Positions 10,235 through 20,462 of a DNA stretch of 27,938 bases are shown here, one piece after another (positions within the stretch are counted from its first letter, which is position 1; each line of letters opens with the position of its first letter). The notes beneath the pieces were generated by a model that did no database searches, was not told where the DNA came from, and worked only from the letters and a program-made list of their open reading frames with translations. The translations under genes and the position numbers were made by a program. Source of the stretch: Ophiothrix spiculata (Eukaryota; Echinodermata; Ophiuroidea; Amphilepidida; Ophiotrichidae); the NCBI GenBank assembly GCA_000969725.1, contig JXSR01S041614.1, one strand, 5' to 3'.

Positions 10235-10790
10235 TGTGAATAGTGCTTAAGATGCCAAAGTATATACTCATGTTGTATCACGTAACATATATAAGCTTAT
10301 TCAAAAGAAGACAGTGCTTCATTCAATCAGATTTGCATCAGTGAGAAATTTGATCCCTGGGTTTCGGCATTTTAGTTGCAATGCCCGAAGCAATACCACC
10401 ACAATCGTTTTGCAATAACACAAGCTACCTCAGTACTCACCGTGTCTGACTTACAGGTTTGACCCATTTCATTTGGTAGGCTAAAGTGTTGGTATCCTCA
10501 CCTGATTTTTATTCAAGTCACGGCCAGTATTCCTTTCAAAACGAACCTAGACTAAACCTAGACTATTTGAATGTCAATAAAATCTCTAAAAGCTACATAT
10601 ATAACGTGTTTTGATAGTAAAACTATGATTTGCATTTGCTCGAGAAAGATTTACATTATGAACACACTCACCACTTATTTAATAATATACAAAAAGGAAA
10701 AAACGAATGGATAGGAGCCACGGTTTAAAAAAAAGAGAAGAAATAATTAATAGATAATGTCGAATTCTGAGTAGGTCATACATGTAGATA
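10235..10790. repeat. P unit plus tail, dispersed copy
   Basis: 10235-10515 matches P units at 1021, 1606 and 3265. 10515-10790 matches 3545-3700 and 3890-4145, including AACGTGTTTTGATAGTAAAA and GGAGCCACGGTTTAA. It lacks the 334-bp tandem duplication found at 3370-4038, so it shows the state before that duplication. Confidence 0.85.
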
Positions 10791-11886
10791 CAAAGAAAAG
10801 AAATGACTGATAAAAACATTTTCCTATCTTTCTTAGCTCTTTAACTCGCTGGGATCTTTCAAACGTCATCAATCTTAAAGAAATTACATCCCATTACCAA
10901 TGTACATAGCAACATACTTAAAAGCCTCACATCTTATTTCCATTGACCTTGATTTAAGTGCAGAATAAGTATTCAAATTGTGTTTTAAGAAGATTACATG
11001 TGTTTTATGAGCAGTAATATATGAGCAGTAAATGCCAGAAACTTCATTTTGCGCTATAGGTGAAAATACATGTCAAGGTCATATTTTGCCGAAATTGATT
11101 TTTTAACAGATTCACAATCCTACTGCTTACTACAAAATACCAACAAAGTTTCATTTCAAGAAAATTATAGGAAATGTGAAATAAATTGGTATATTCTTAA
11201 GACAATCAACAGAAAATATAGGGCTTACTTATCTTTGAAAGCGTTTATCTCAGTTATAAGTTTTACTCCCTCACAACCTTTGACGGACCATAACTTGACT
11301 TCTGGAAATCGTGTGAAGTTCATTAAGGTGTCATTTTAATCCCTTAAAGCATGGTCTTTGCAAATAATTAAAAAAATGAAAATGACAAGAGCTGGCATTT
11401 ACTGCTGTTTTGGGCTGGACGGTCACATATAGCAGAATCTAGTGTTTAGATAACCAAGTGTTAATCATTCTGTTTTTAAACGTAGGTGCTTACCATTTCC
11501 ATCGGATTTGTCCGTAGGTATTGCTGTCAAATTACGATGAAAAGACAAGTAGTAAAGAGTCATTCTGAAGTATGCCGAAAAGTTTGTGGAATCTATTCCA
11601 CAAACTTATTATAAAATGATGATCATAACGATAAAAAGATGAAAGCTTGAATAAAAATAATGTATCTTTGTAACAATAGATTGAAATATTAGTAAACAAA
11701 GTGTTATCTTTTGATTTGATGTTCATCATAATGCGAAATTATATGTCATATTCTTAATCATCGTCCTTTCTTCGACCAATAAATGTTGAGGCATCATGGT
11801 ACGTATCTTAAAACTATTATATAAGTTATATACGGTAATTTTAGTTCCAAATTCTATACTTCCTTGAATTCTGTTATGTCCGTGAG
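10791..11886. other. Largely unique AT-rich stretch
   Basis: The 89-codon plus-strand open frame at 11070-11339 has no motif I recognise, no upstream splice or promoter support that I can judge, and an AT-rich low-complexity composition; I do not call it. A perfect hairpin at 11580-11607 is listed separately. Confidence 0.5.
11580..11607. other. Perfect 12-bp hairpin
   Basis: AAGTTTGTGGAA is followed by a 4-base loop (TCTA) and its exact reverse complement. The stem is stable but isolated. No T-run follows directly, so neither strand looks like a Pol III or bacterial terminator. Confidence 0.8.
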
Positions 11887-12852
11887 AGACACTCTTGGTT
11901 CTTTGTAGCTTTAAAAGATCTTAATCAATATTCTTAAATGGTCTCGTCCAAACAGGTGTAAATCTAGCTGTGAGAGTATCACGCGCAAGCTCACAGTAAA
12001 ATGTCAGTGGTAATTTGCATAAGGTACAAAACAGAACCCTAAACCGCCAAGGTTAAACGAGGGGATACAGTGTAAGTATAAGTGTCTTTATTATCTCCGC
12101 AGTGAGAGCATTAATAGTGTAAGGTCTTTTTCTTCAGCGACTGAGATAATTTTTGTTGGAAGTGTATCTTTATGATTTCAAAGTACCATGTCATGATATT
12201 TACATTATATGTGCAATTCTAATTTCTTTTCTGTTTGATTAAAGATCACATTTCATTGTTGTTTTTTATTTATGATAAATGATTTGGCGCTGCCGATCGA
12301 ACAACTATAGGAGAAAACATATTATATTTTATTACCTGTTGCTATTAGGTTGCATAGTACAACTTTCTGTCAAATGAAAGTATCATGGATTTTTCTTTTT
12401 TTTTAAAGATCAAATCCATGATACTAGCATTTGACAGTCTCACCATATGAAACTTGCACGCACTAACGTTAACACAAGCATTTTCGACCGGCCTGATTGT
12501 CGAACATCAACAAATGAGAACCTGCCTCATCTACATACCTTGTACTTTAAACACAACATGATGAATGTCTTAATTCTGAAGGCCCTCCAGAATGAGTGAA
12601 GCAACTAATTGGCTTTAATGTTTGGAATTACACTCAATGGCTTAACCATCATACTCATATTATAAGATATTTCCAAAGCCCGAGAGCTCCTTAAATGCCA
12701 CCAAATGTGCCCTTGAAAGACACTCCTAGTCGATCGGAGCTGATATCGAATAGTTCGTAGCCTTAAAACATCTTAATCAATATTCTTAAATGGTCTCCTC
12801 CAAACAGGTGTATTTCTAGCTGTAAGGGCATGACGCTCAAACTCAACGTAAA
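11887..12852. repeat. About 120-bp direct repeat pair
   Basis: 11887-12000 and 12718-12852 share AGACACTC, AGCYTTAAAA, ATCTTAATCAATATTCTTAA, ATGGTCTCSTCCAAACAGGT and a TCTAGCTGT block. The second copy has about 17 extra bases near 12730-12750. The repeat lies across an otherwise unique stretch. Short frames exist in both but are not conserved, so I do not call it coding. Confidence 0.8.
12367..12437. ncRNA. Long hairpin, miRNA-precursor-like or small foldback
   Basis: The 26-base arm 12367-12392 pairs with 12412-12437 at 24 of 26 positions. The only mismatches are two adjacent bases forming a small internal loop (AA opposite AG). The 19-base terminal loop is T-rich. Length and shape fit an animal pre-miRNA, but no basal stem continues beyond the 26 bp and I do not recognise either arm as a known miRNA. 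A short inverted-repeat transposon relic is an equal alternative. Strand cannot be decided from the sequence. Confidence 0.4.
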
Positions 12853-14312
12853 TTATATATCTCCAGGAAATTTCTGATTTACAGCTGAATCAGTCTAATA
12901 TTGTTAACATAAAGATAACTTTGAACTAGACTAATAAAATAAAAAGGCAAATAGATAGAAGTGCATGAGTTCATCTGATAGTAATTTGGTTAATCTTGCA
13001 TAAGAAGCAATTTAGCAATCAAATAAAATTGAGTCAAGTCTTTAGAATACAACTCACTAAATACTAGAAAGTTAATACATTGAGAATTTTTAAAATGCTA
13101 AACAGCAGAATAGTGGATCAACAACTGATTGTTTAATGTCAACGGATAATTCAAAGGGATGTTTCTAGATAAGAAGTATCATAAAAATTGGAATTGCATT
13201 AATCTAAAAAATGAATTAGGGTTTCACTTGCCACGGAGGTTCTTTCAACTAATGTATTATTCCCAGTTTTCTTCATTCAATGATTAATCCTCAAATAATA
13301 CACGCTAATTTAATTTGTTTCAAAAATTGTTGCAAAGGCCATTCCATAATTCCAAGTACAAATCATTATCATTTCTGTGTTATTTGTATTGTATTGTTTT
13401 GGTTTTTGATAAGAATCACATCTCTTATTAAGATACAGAATATGTGATTTGCAATAAATAAAGAAAACGTGTTGTAAATCCAACACCATTTAGGGACACT
13501 TTACTAGACCATCCATTTTGGTTGATTGGACGTGACAACAAAAGTCTTCATCAGTACTGGTTCTTTCACAGGGTTTGTTTAAATCCGTAATTTCAGTTTG
13601 TAATTTTAAGACACTATTCTTCCAAAATGAAAAAAAGCGAAAGGAAAAATAATAATAGGCTAAACAACAAAATAATGATATTATTACTGATAAAACGGGT
13701 AAATTCAGTCCAATTTTCATCATTTATATTTCATTTATTCAGAAACGAATGTTACTGACTTTAAAGCATGTTTGGAAATTGGAAATCCCTAAATTGTCTG
13801 ATGATGTAAACGTATACTTGATCATCCGAATTCTACAAATGAATTTTATAATACTCTCACTTCCATGAAACATTCGACATAAAACAAAGACACTACTTTT
13901 TGCTCGTTTTAAATTTATGAATAACAGGTTTGAGGCTTGTTTTTCTTGTGGGATGTGGCTATATGGCCGCTACACTGGATTAGTTGAACTTCGAAGTTTC
14001 ATGTTTAATTTTCTTAAATTATAGACAAGAAAAATCAAATAACTTCAGTTTTAGTTTTAAAGTGTATCTTGTAAGTAATTTGTTACGGTTCGAATAGCAG
14101 CATGCGATATACTATTTATTTATTGCGCTTAATTCATAATGTATATACAATAAGAACATTCAAGCTCATTTGAACTATCCGCATGCATTCCATCGTTTAG
14201 TAAAGCACCAAGGAACCGGAAGTAAATATCTACCTTAAACATGTTAAATTCTCCCAATACAAATCACAATTTACTGACTAAAGTCAAGAAGTAAATTATT
14301 CATTGTAAGTGA
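12853..14312. other. AT-rich stretch, no gene seen
   Basis: The 77-codon minus-strand open frame at 13490-13723 contains a hydrophobic stretch but is AT-rich with no family signature, and I do not call it. No RNA gene or clear repeat was recognised. Unit A of the segmental duplication begins at about 14313. Confidence 0.5.
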
Positions 14313-14978
14313 TGTACCACATTGTATTGCTCGTATGAAAGTTTATTGTCGCGAAATCAACATTCTCTCATTTCTGTACGGACTGATAAACGTAATGAAA
14401 AGACCCATGATTTAGCAATATGTAAAAATATATTTTTTGTCTGAACCAGTGTATTTCTAGGTAATTTGGCAGTCAACAAAATATATAAATATTTTATATA
14501 TGTATAATGATCTATACAATCTTTGTTTATTAAGGTGTAATGTTATCATACATCAATTTAGTCAAACATTTTAACTCAATGATCATGATTTAACATACTT
14601 TTATAATTAGAGTCAGTCCTATGGGTTGATTTTCTACTTCATAATACAAAAAAACGTAGAAGTTCTTCAAATTCGCGAATTCGCAAACAATTATGTTAGT
14701 CACTCTGAACACAAAACAGCTGATCAAACTATCATACTACAGTGTTCGACTTCAAAACAAGACTGTGCGACTTTCACTTAGTTTCGGGTTTTCTAGTTCA
14801 GTTTTATCCACTAAAGTGGTATACTCTTTTACTTGCATTGATTCTGAATGTCAAACATGACATGAAAGGGTTTTGATACTTGGTGAACATAAATTAAACA
14901 TATACATAATTTGAAATACATTTCTTAAGATAGTTGACTTTAATGTGTCATACTAAGTAGATCGTATATATACCTTAC

Positions 14979-15094
14979 AGAGTGAATTCCATTATCTCCT
15001 CTAACACAAGCACAGGCTGTAAAAGAAGTGAGACATTTGACAACTGCATTACCTTCTATGCAATTAGTTTTCACGACAGTTTTCTGGTTCAAAC
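14979..15094 (-). CDS. Candidate internal exon, copy A (function unknown)
   Basis: On the minus strand TATACCTTTTACAG precedes a 116-base open segment that ends at CACTCT followed by GTAAGG, giving plausible acceptor and donor sites. The reading frame, entered after two bases, gives 38 codons with four cysteines, a V-V-K-C-L-T core and C-V-R-G-D-N-G-I-H-S at the end. The duplicated copy at 19505-19629 has the same frame and edges, differing by six substitutions and a 9-bp in-frame deletion. No domain family is recognised. The cysteines would suit a secreted or extracellular protein, which is inference. No neighbouring exons were identified, so it may be a relic. Confidence 0.35.
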
Positions 15095-15129
15095 CTGTAA
15101 AAGGTATACTTCTTTCAGACGGCTCTAAA

Positions 15130-15235
15130 CTCCTATCTGGCCTTTACTACTCTGTGTGTAAACATAAAAATAAATTGCTTATCTGGCATTTACTACTATG
15201 TGTTTAATCATAAAAAAAATTGTTGCAATTTATTT
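15130..15235. repeat. Short tandem duplication, unit A only
   Basis: The block TATCTGGCMTTTACTACT...TGTGT...AAACATAAAAATAAATTGCT at about 15130-15180 is followed by a similar one (15181-15235). Unit B has only one copy at 19672-19720, so the duplication arose after the segmental copying, or one copy was lost in B. Confidence 0.75.
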
Positions 15236-15429
15236 AAAAAAAACTTATCTGCACACAATTGTAAGCGTGGATCTACTTTTTCATGGTTTTAAGCAATCCG
15301 GTGATTACACAAATCGGTGCTTGAACATAACCTTTTCCTGTATATAAAACAACATTTAGGAGAATCTAGATGAGCTATGATAACATGTTATAATTTTGAC
15401 TGTATGACATTCTTTAAGTTAAGGGTAAA

Positions 15430-15597
15430 GGAATCCATCTGCTCGGGAAAATGTGAATCCTAACTATTTTTTAATAATGAAAAGATAAATAGCTTCCACT
15501 GCCTTTGCGGGGACTAGAACCATGGATTATGGCAGAGGTTAGTCATGCATTACGAAGCGAGGGATCTACCGCTGAGCTATCAACGCGGCGTTGAGAT
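15430..15597 (-). mobile_element. tRNA-derived SINE-like segment
   Basis: On the minus strand a good Pol III A box, TAGCTCAGCGG (plus positions 15569-15579), is followed 58 bp later by a B-box-like GGTTCTAGTCC (15511-15521). Acceptor and T-stem pairing are poor, so it is not a functional tRNA. It lies within the stretch present in unit A (15423-16096) and missing from unit B, which fits an insertion after duplication. A T/A-rich tail follows towards 15430. I call it a SINE head or tRNA pseudogene. Confidence 0.6.
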
Positions 15598-16096
15598 CGT
15601 GAAATAAAATCTAAAACATAAACATTAGAATGCCGTATTTTTCTTTTGTTTACATAAAAATTGCAATTTTTGCCTCATTGAATGCTCAATTTGTAAGTAA
15701 ATTATGCGAATGCGTGTATCAGACAAAATGTAGATAATGTAGATACATAAAACAGTCAATTCTTAGCTCAAACAGGGCGAACTCAGAGTCGTAATTCACG
15801 TCCGGATTTTCGGGCAAAACAACGCGGGTTTGTTACATTATCATTCAAAATCAACTCAGCATGTTTATAAAATATTGTTTGTAATTCAATAAGAAGTATC
15901 AAGCCAACAATCTCTCAAAATTTGAAACCAGTTGAATTGTTCGAACATCATGAAATTATGAGGTTTCGGCGAAAAAGGGTCAACTTTTTCAAAGTAGTCT
16001 TTAGGCGTCATTTTGACTTTGATAATGGACGTGAAATCACTAGTAAAGTTCCATGTATAAACCTGAGACACTATTCATATTGAAAAGTGTCTCTAG
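15598..16096. other. Remainder of the unit-A-specific stretch
   Basis: This sequence is absent from unit B, where about 30 unrelated bases stand instead. It ends in a hairpin with GAGACACT at 16065-16072 and AGTGTCTC at 16086-16093. A 61-codon minus-strand open frame (15886-16071) looks protein-like (ending in a W-F-Q-I-L-R-D-C-W-L stretch) but has no recognised family. It could be part of a mobile element. Confidence 0.5.
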
Positions 16097-16850
16097 TTTT
16101 TGAGGATATGCTTAAGGGTCACACTTTTGACAAAGAGATGCAGAGATATTTAGAGTATGATTAGAAAGGTTTGCATTCTAATATTCTCTTTAAATGATGA
16201 ACATATTATTAATGCTGCAACTGTATTCTATGTCTGACACTGCAAACTGCAAATAAATAAATGGAACAGCTTAACACGTGGAATAAGGATTCACTTAATA
16301 CAGTGCGTATTATACATTACAATGCAGGTTTTACTTTACTTTAATTCTATTAAATGTCGCTCTATTTTACAAACAAAACACTCAAATCAAGAGTTAAACT
16401 TCACACAGCCCTTTCAATAATGTCATCTTAGAACTATGCTTGTCAATTCCGATAAAATGTCAGTAATAATATCACCAGATCACAAGATAAATGCTCATTA
16501 ACAGTTCTCAATAAGGGCAAAGTGTCTTAAAAGGTGTTTTAGTTTTAAGGTTGATATCAGTTAAATTGATAAAGTCAACACTGTTTTCATAGACACTGCG
16601 AACTAACAAAAGTGTGATATATGGGTTGTGACACCTAGCAGTGTTCCTAGGAAAACAGATGGGTGCAATACTAATTAAAAGCGATACGTGAAAATGTTAC
16701 AAGAAGAGGGAAGATATAATAATCGCAGGCACTATCGAGTGGTGGTTTAACCTTGGCTTAATCTCTTTCAAGTTCTCAGAATTAATAAAATTCAAGGGCA
16801 CACTTAACAATTAGACGATGCTAGTTTCTAGTTTCTAGTTTACACTCTTA

Positions 16851-16994
16851 TTAAATGGCACTTAACACTAAATGAAACACTGATTGTGGATATGGATAAG
16901 GTAACGTGTGTATTTCCTTCAAGGTGTCCCGGAAAAAACTTATAATCTTTTCGTGTGGACCAGGAAATTTACATCCAAATATGTGACAAAGCAT
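16851..16994 (-). pseudogene. THAP-like N-terminal fragment, copy A
   Basis: A 47-codon minus-strand frame starts with M-L-C-H-I-F-G-C-K-F and continues to I-I-S-F-F-R-D. The C-x3-G-C pair followed by a basic/aromatic S-F-F-R segment resembles the start of THAP zinc fingers, which are found in P-element-type transposases and in host DNA-binding proteins. The downstream C-x2-H ligands and AVPTF box are missing. In unit B (20463-20654) the frame differs after the same C-H-I-F-G-C-K-F-P-G-P-H-E-K-I segment. I regard it as a possible relic. Chance resemblance is quite possible. Confidence 0.2.
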
Positions 16995-17252
16995 AACTTA
17001 TGTTTTAGATTGCCGATTGAAATGAAACAAACGCTATATTGAAATCTGTTTCTAGGACTATATACTTGTTCTGACTATCAGATAAAGCCAAGAAATATAC
17101 ACGCACAGGTTGTATTTTTTCTACGACACACTGAATTAAATTGTCTTTGTTTAAAATGATGAAAAATGAATCGAAACATAGTAAAACACAGAATTCAAAA
17201 GGTGTTTAAGCTGAAAGTTGCCGTTGTATGAAACGAAGGAGAAATTATTATA

Positions 17253-17371
17253 GGGGCCGCTTCAAATCTCAACCGGCGGTTCTGGTTGGTTGTTATTGTT
17301 CATAACAACAGCAACCGGTCGGAACCGGCCGTTCCGGGTAGTCAATCGCCGGTTGAGTTTTGAAGTGACCC
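17253..17371. mobile_element. GC-rich foldback element, copy A
   Basis: The ends GGGGCCGCTTCAAA and TTTGAAGTGACCC form imperfect terminal inverted repeats. Inside them CTCAACCGGCG pairs with CGCCGGTTGAG, and GGTTGTTAT pairs with ATAACAAC further in. ATA flanks both ends (17250-17252 and 17372-17374). G+C is visibly far higher than in surrounding DNA. The same insertion with the same flanks is in unit B at 20876-20994, so it predates the duplication. No coding capacity. The superfamily is uncertain; a 3-bp duplication would fit PIF/Harbinger. Confidence 0.75.
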
Positions 17372-17399
17372 ATAACCGCAGTTGCTAAAGTTTTCTTGA

Positions 17400-17700
17400 A
17401 ACCCCTCTGAATGGTCACTGTCTTGAAATTCCGTTATCTTTATCTATGTACATTAACCTGCTGCTTCAGTTGGCGATATTACTTCGCTGTCACGAGCTGT
17501 CATAAAACAGATCAGCCACAAGTCAAAGTTAGGTTCCTCTTTGTATCTTCTCATTTCCCTATAGGTATGATGCAAATCAGGTTTCAGAGCAGACACATTT
17601 ATCACAAAATATCTTTAGGGTTGACTTGTTTTTTATCCTTTTTGATTGATTGTTCGAGGTAACTGAAATTATTTTCAGTTGACCGTTTCGCGTTTTGATC
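17400..17700. repeat. Module D, copy 1
   Basis: The order TTGGCGATATTACTTCGCTG, GAAACAGATCAGCC-like, TTCCTCTTTGTATCTTCTCA, ATTTCCCTATAGGTATGATG, CAGAGCAGACACATTTATCA and TTTTTGATTGATTGTTC defines D. Similar copies lie near 18335-18545, 18690-18823 (partial), 21065-21290, 21905-22115 and 22585-22810. A splice-like YAGGTA junction sits in the middle of every copy. The frames are not shared across copies, so no exon is called. Confidence 0.75.
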
Positions 17701-17702
17701 CT

Positions 17703-17788
17703 GACAATATTGTATTCTTTAGCAAACATTTGAAACCTATATGAGGACAATATTGTATTCTTTAGCAAACATTTGAAACCTATATGAG
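17703..17788. repeat. 43-bp tandem duplication
   Basis: GACAATATTGTATTCTTTAG begins at 17703 and 17746, and the two 43-bp units appear identical. Unit B has a single, diverged copy at about 21325-21382. The perfect match indicates a very recent event in unit A. Confidence 0.9.
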
Positions 17789-17929
17789 GACTAATGTGTA
17801 TGCTATAGAAATATAATGAGCCCCCTTTGGAGATTGATAAATGTGCTCTATTCAAATGAAGGTAAATTAACTGTTATATATACGATATTGATAAATAAAT
17901 AATAAGAAAATGCCATATTTATAGAGAAA

Positions 17930-18070
17930 AGCCTCATCAGTGTCTAGTAATGCTTTCCATTAGGGTCCTCTGTTAGATTGCGACCAATTGCACATACAGC
18001 GTTGAGATTGGAAATCGAACCCACAACAGCCCTGGGCTAATTGGTGCGCTACCTGCTTCCCCATTGATGC
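17930..18070 (-). mobile_element. tRNA-like SINE fragment, copy A
   Basis: On the minus strand an A-box-like TAGCGCACCAA (plus 18043-18053) precedes a B-box-like GGGTTCGATTTCC (18010-18022). The spacing is shorter than in a tRNA and the boxes are imperfect. The homologous segment at 21520-21660 is more degraded in its B box (GGGTCCAATTCTC). I read this as an old tRNA-derived SINE carried along by the segmental duplication. Confidence 0.45.
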
Positions 18071-18600
18071 ACAAGCCATACTCCGACATTATGCGCGAAA
18101 AGTTCTGATTACTAGAATTGAGTTAAAATATATCTGATTAGGAATCCCATCATCAACAACATTGACTAATATCACTGTAGTTCCAGACGTCAGTTCATTT
18201 TAAATATAGACTGAATTGCCACATTTATCTTGTCCAGAGTTGCTAAAATTATTTTCTTGACATATTTGTATGATTTCTTTTGTGATCATTGTTTTGAAAT
18301 TCCATTTTTTCACTGTACCATTCGCCAACTTGATACTTAAGTTGCTAATATTGTTTCGTTGTCACGACTTGTTGAAAAACAGATCAGCTGCATGTCAAAG
18401 TCGAGTTCCTCATTGTATCTTCTTATTTCCCAACAGGTAGGATGCAAATAATGATTCAGAGCAGACACATTTATCACAAAATATCTTGAGGGCTGACAAG
18501 TTTTGGTGTCCATTTTGATTGATTTTTCTGAACACGAAAAGTATTTTTCAATTTGGAAATAACGTCTACCTTTGAGTTTGAAATAACTGAAATTATTGAC
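18071..18600. repeat. Module Y, copy 1
   Basis: CAGTTCATTTTAAATATAGA, CCACATTTATC-TGTCCAGAG, TTGCTAAAATTATTTTCTTG and GTGATCATTGTTTTGAAATT recur at 21660-22255 and again at 22439-22930. The second half of Y is a diverged copy of module D. Y1 ends abruptly at about 18600, where it is joined to sequence matching 17366 onward. Confidence 0.8.
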
Positions 18601-18823
18601 AGTGAAGTGACCCATAACTGCAGTTGCTAAAGTTTTCTTGAAACCCCTCTGAATGGTCACTGTCTTGGAATTCCGTTATCTTTATCTATGCAATTAACCT
18701 GCTGCTTCAGTTGGCGATATTACTTCGCTGTCACGAGTTGTCGTGAAACAGATCAGCCACAAGTCAAAGTTAGGTTCCTCTTTGTATCTTCTCATTTCCC
18801 TATAGATATGATGCAAATCATGT
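18601..18823. repeat. Partial copy of 17366-17583 at a recombination junction
   Basis: GTGAAGTGACCCATAACTGC (18602 onward) begins inside the right end of the GC-rich foldback element and continues through the first half of module D to ATGATGCAAATCA, where unit B starts at 18824. The long minus-strand open frame 18337-18660 crosses the 18600 junction and is therefore a chimera, not a gene. Confidence 0.85.
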
Positions 18824-19504
18824 TGTACCATATTGTATTGCTCGTATGAAAGTTTATTGTCGCGATATCAACTTTCTCTCATTTTTGTACGGACTGATAA
18901 ACGTAATGAAAAGACTCATGATTTAACAATATGTAAAAATATATTTTTTGTCTGAATCACTGTATTTCTAGGTAATTTGGCAGTCAACAAAATATATGAA
19001 TTATTTATATAATGATCCATAATCTTTGTTTATTAAGGTGTAATGTTATCATACGTCAATTTAGTCAAACATTTTAACTCAATGATCATGATTTAACATA
19101 CGTTTAAAATTAGAGTCAATCCTATGGGTTGATTTTCTACTTCATAATACAACAAAACGTAGAAGTTCTTCAAATTCGCGAATTCGCAAACAATTATGTT
19201 ATGACTTACGTCACTCTGAACACAAAACAGCTGATCAAACTATCATACTACAGTGTTCGTCTTCAAAACAAGGCTGTGAGACTTTCACTTAGTTTCTGGT
19301 TTTTTAGATCAGTTTTATCCACTAAAGTGGTAGACTCTTTTACTTACATTAATTCTGAATGTCAAACATGGCATAAAAGGGTTTCGATAACTGGGTGAAC
19401 ATAAATTAAACATATACATAATTTTAAATCAATTTCTTAAGATAGTTGACTTTAATGTGTCATACTAAGTAGATCGTGTATTTTGTATTATATATATACC
19501 TTAC

Positions 19505-19629
19505 AGAGTGAATTCCATTATCTCCTCTACCACAAGCACAGGCTGTAGAGGAAGTGAGGCATTTGACAACTACACTACCTTCTACATGTTCTATGCAATT
19601 AGTTTTCACGACAGTTTTCTGGTTCAAAC
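19505..19629 (-). CDS. Candidate internal exon, copy B (function unknown)
   Basis: The minus strand reads TATACCTTTCACAG, then 125 open bases ending CACTCT, then GTAAGG. The frame enters after two bases and gives 41 codons: cysteines at codons 11, 23, 30 and 32, the core E-G-S-V-V-V-K-C-L-T-S-S-T at codons 16-28, and C-G-R-G-D-N-G-I-H-S at the end, which includes an RGD tripeptide. An alternative donor lies five bases on (GTATAT). Exon phase would be asymmetric (1 in, 0 out). Copy A shares frame and edges. I recognise no family. The lack of identified flanking exons and the 4:2 non-synonymous to synonymous ratio between copies leave open that both are relics. Confidence 0.4.
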
Positions 19630-20462
19630 CTGTGAAAGGTATACTTCTGTCCTGATGGCTGTTATCTGGCATTTACTACTCTGTGTTAAATCATGAAAAT
19701 AAATTGCTTGTTGGAATTTATTAAAACAATACTTATCTGCACAAAATTTCAACGTGGATCTGCATTTTCACGGTATTAAGCAATCCGGTTATTACAAAAA
19801 TTGGTACCTGAACATTTGCCTCTCCCTGTTTGTAAAACAACCTTTAGGATATTCTAAATGAACAATGATAACATGTTACAATTTTGATTGTATGGCATAC
19901 TTTAAGATAATGGATGAATAACTTGTTTCGCATTTAACGTTGAGGATAGGCTTATGGATAACACTAATTAAAGAGAAGCAGAGATATGATAGAGTGTGAT
20001 TAGGAAGGTTTTGCATTTTAATGATGAAAATATTATTATGATGCGACTGTATTCTATGTCTTAATGTCTGGCACTGCAAACTGCAAAAAAAATAAATGGA
20101 ACAGCTTAACACGCGAATGACTTCGCTCAATGCAGTACGCATTATATGTTACAATGTGGGTTTACTTTAACTTTATTCTATTATACGTACATCGCCTTAT
20201 TTTACAAACAATTCAAATCAAGAGTAAACTTCACACAGCCATTTGAACAATGTCATCTTACAACTATGGAAAACAGATGAGTGCAATACTAATTAAAAGC
20301 GATACGTGAAAATGTTACAAGAAGAGGGAAGTTATAATTATCAGATCGCAGGCACTATCGAGTGGTAGTTTAACCTTGGCTTAATCTCTTTCAAGTTCTC
20401 AGAATTGATAAAATTCAAGGGCACACTTAACAATTAGACGATGCTAGTTTCTAGTTTCTAGT

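Larger units (their letters stand above)
14313..18600. repeat. Segmental duplication, unit A
   Basis: From TGTACCA at 14313 the sequence matches 18824 onward at an offset of 4511. After a unit-A-specific stretch of about 670 bp (15423-16096) and smaller deletions the offset falls to 3623 (for example ATGGTCACTG at 17411 and 21034), then 3582 near 18191. Unit A contains, in order, a minus-strand candidate exon, a tRNA-derived segment, a THAP-like fragment, a GC-rich foldback element, module D, a second tRNA-like segment and module Y. Divergence is a few percent plus indels. Confidence 0.9.

Noticed and set aside
1-10790. CRISPR array from the repeated P units
   Set aside because: Units are hundreds of bases long, irregularly spaced, diverged and lie in eukaryotic-type DNA.
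11070-11339. 89-codon plus-strand open frame
   Set aside because: No domain, no repeat support and no judgeable splice or promoter context; likely chance in AT-rich DNA.
18337-18660. 107-codon minus-strand open frame
   Set aside because: It spans the recombination junction at 18600, joining module Y to a fragment of the unit A tail, so the frame is chimeric.
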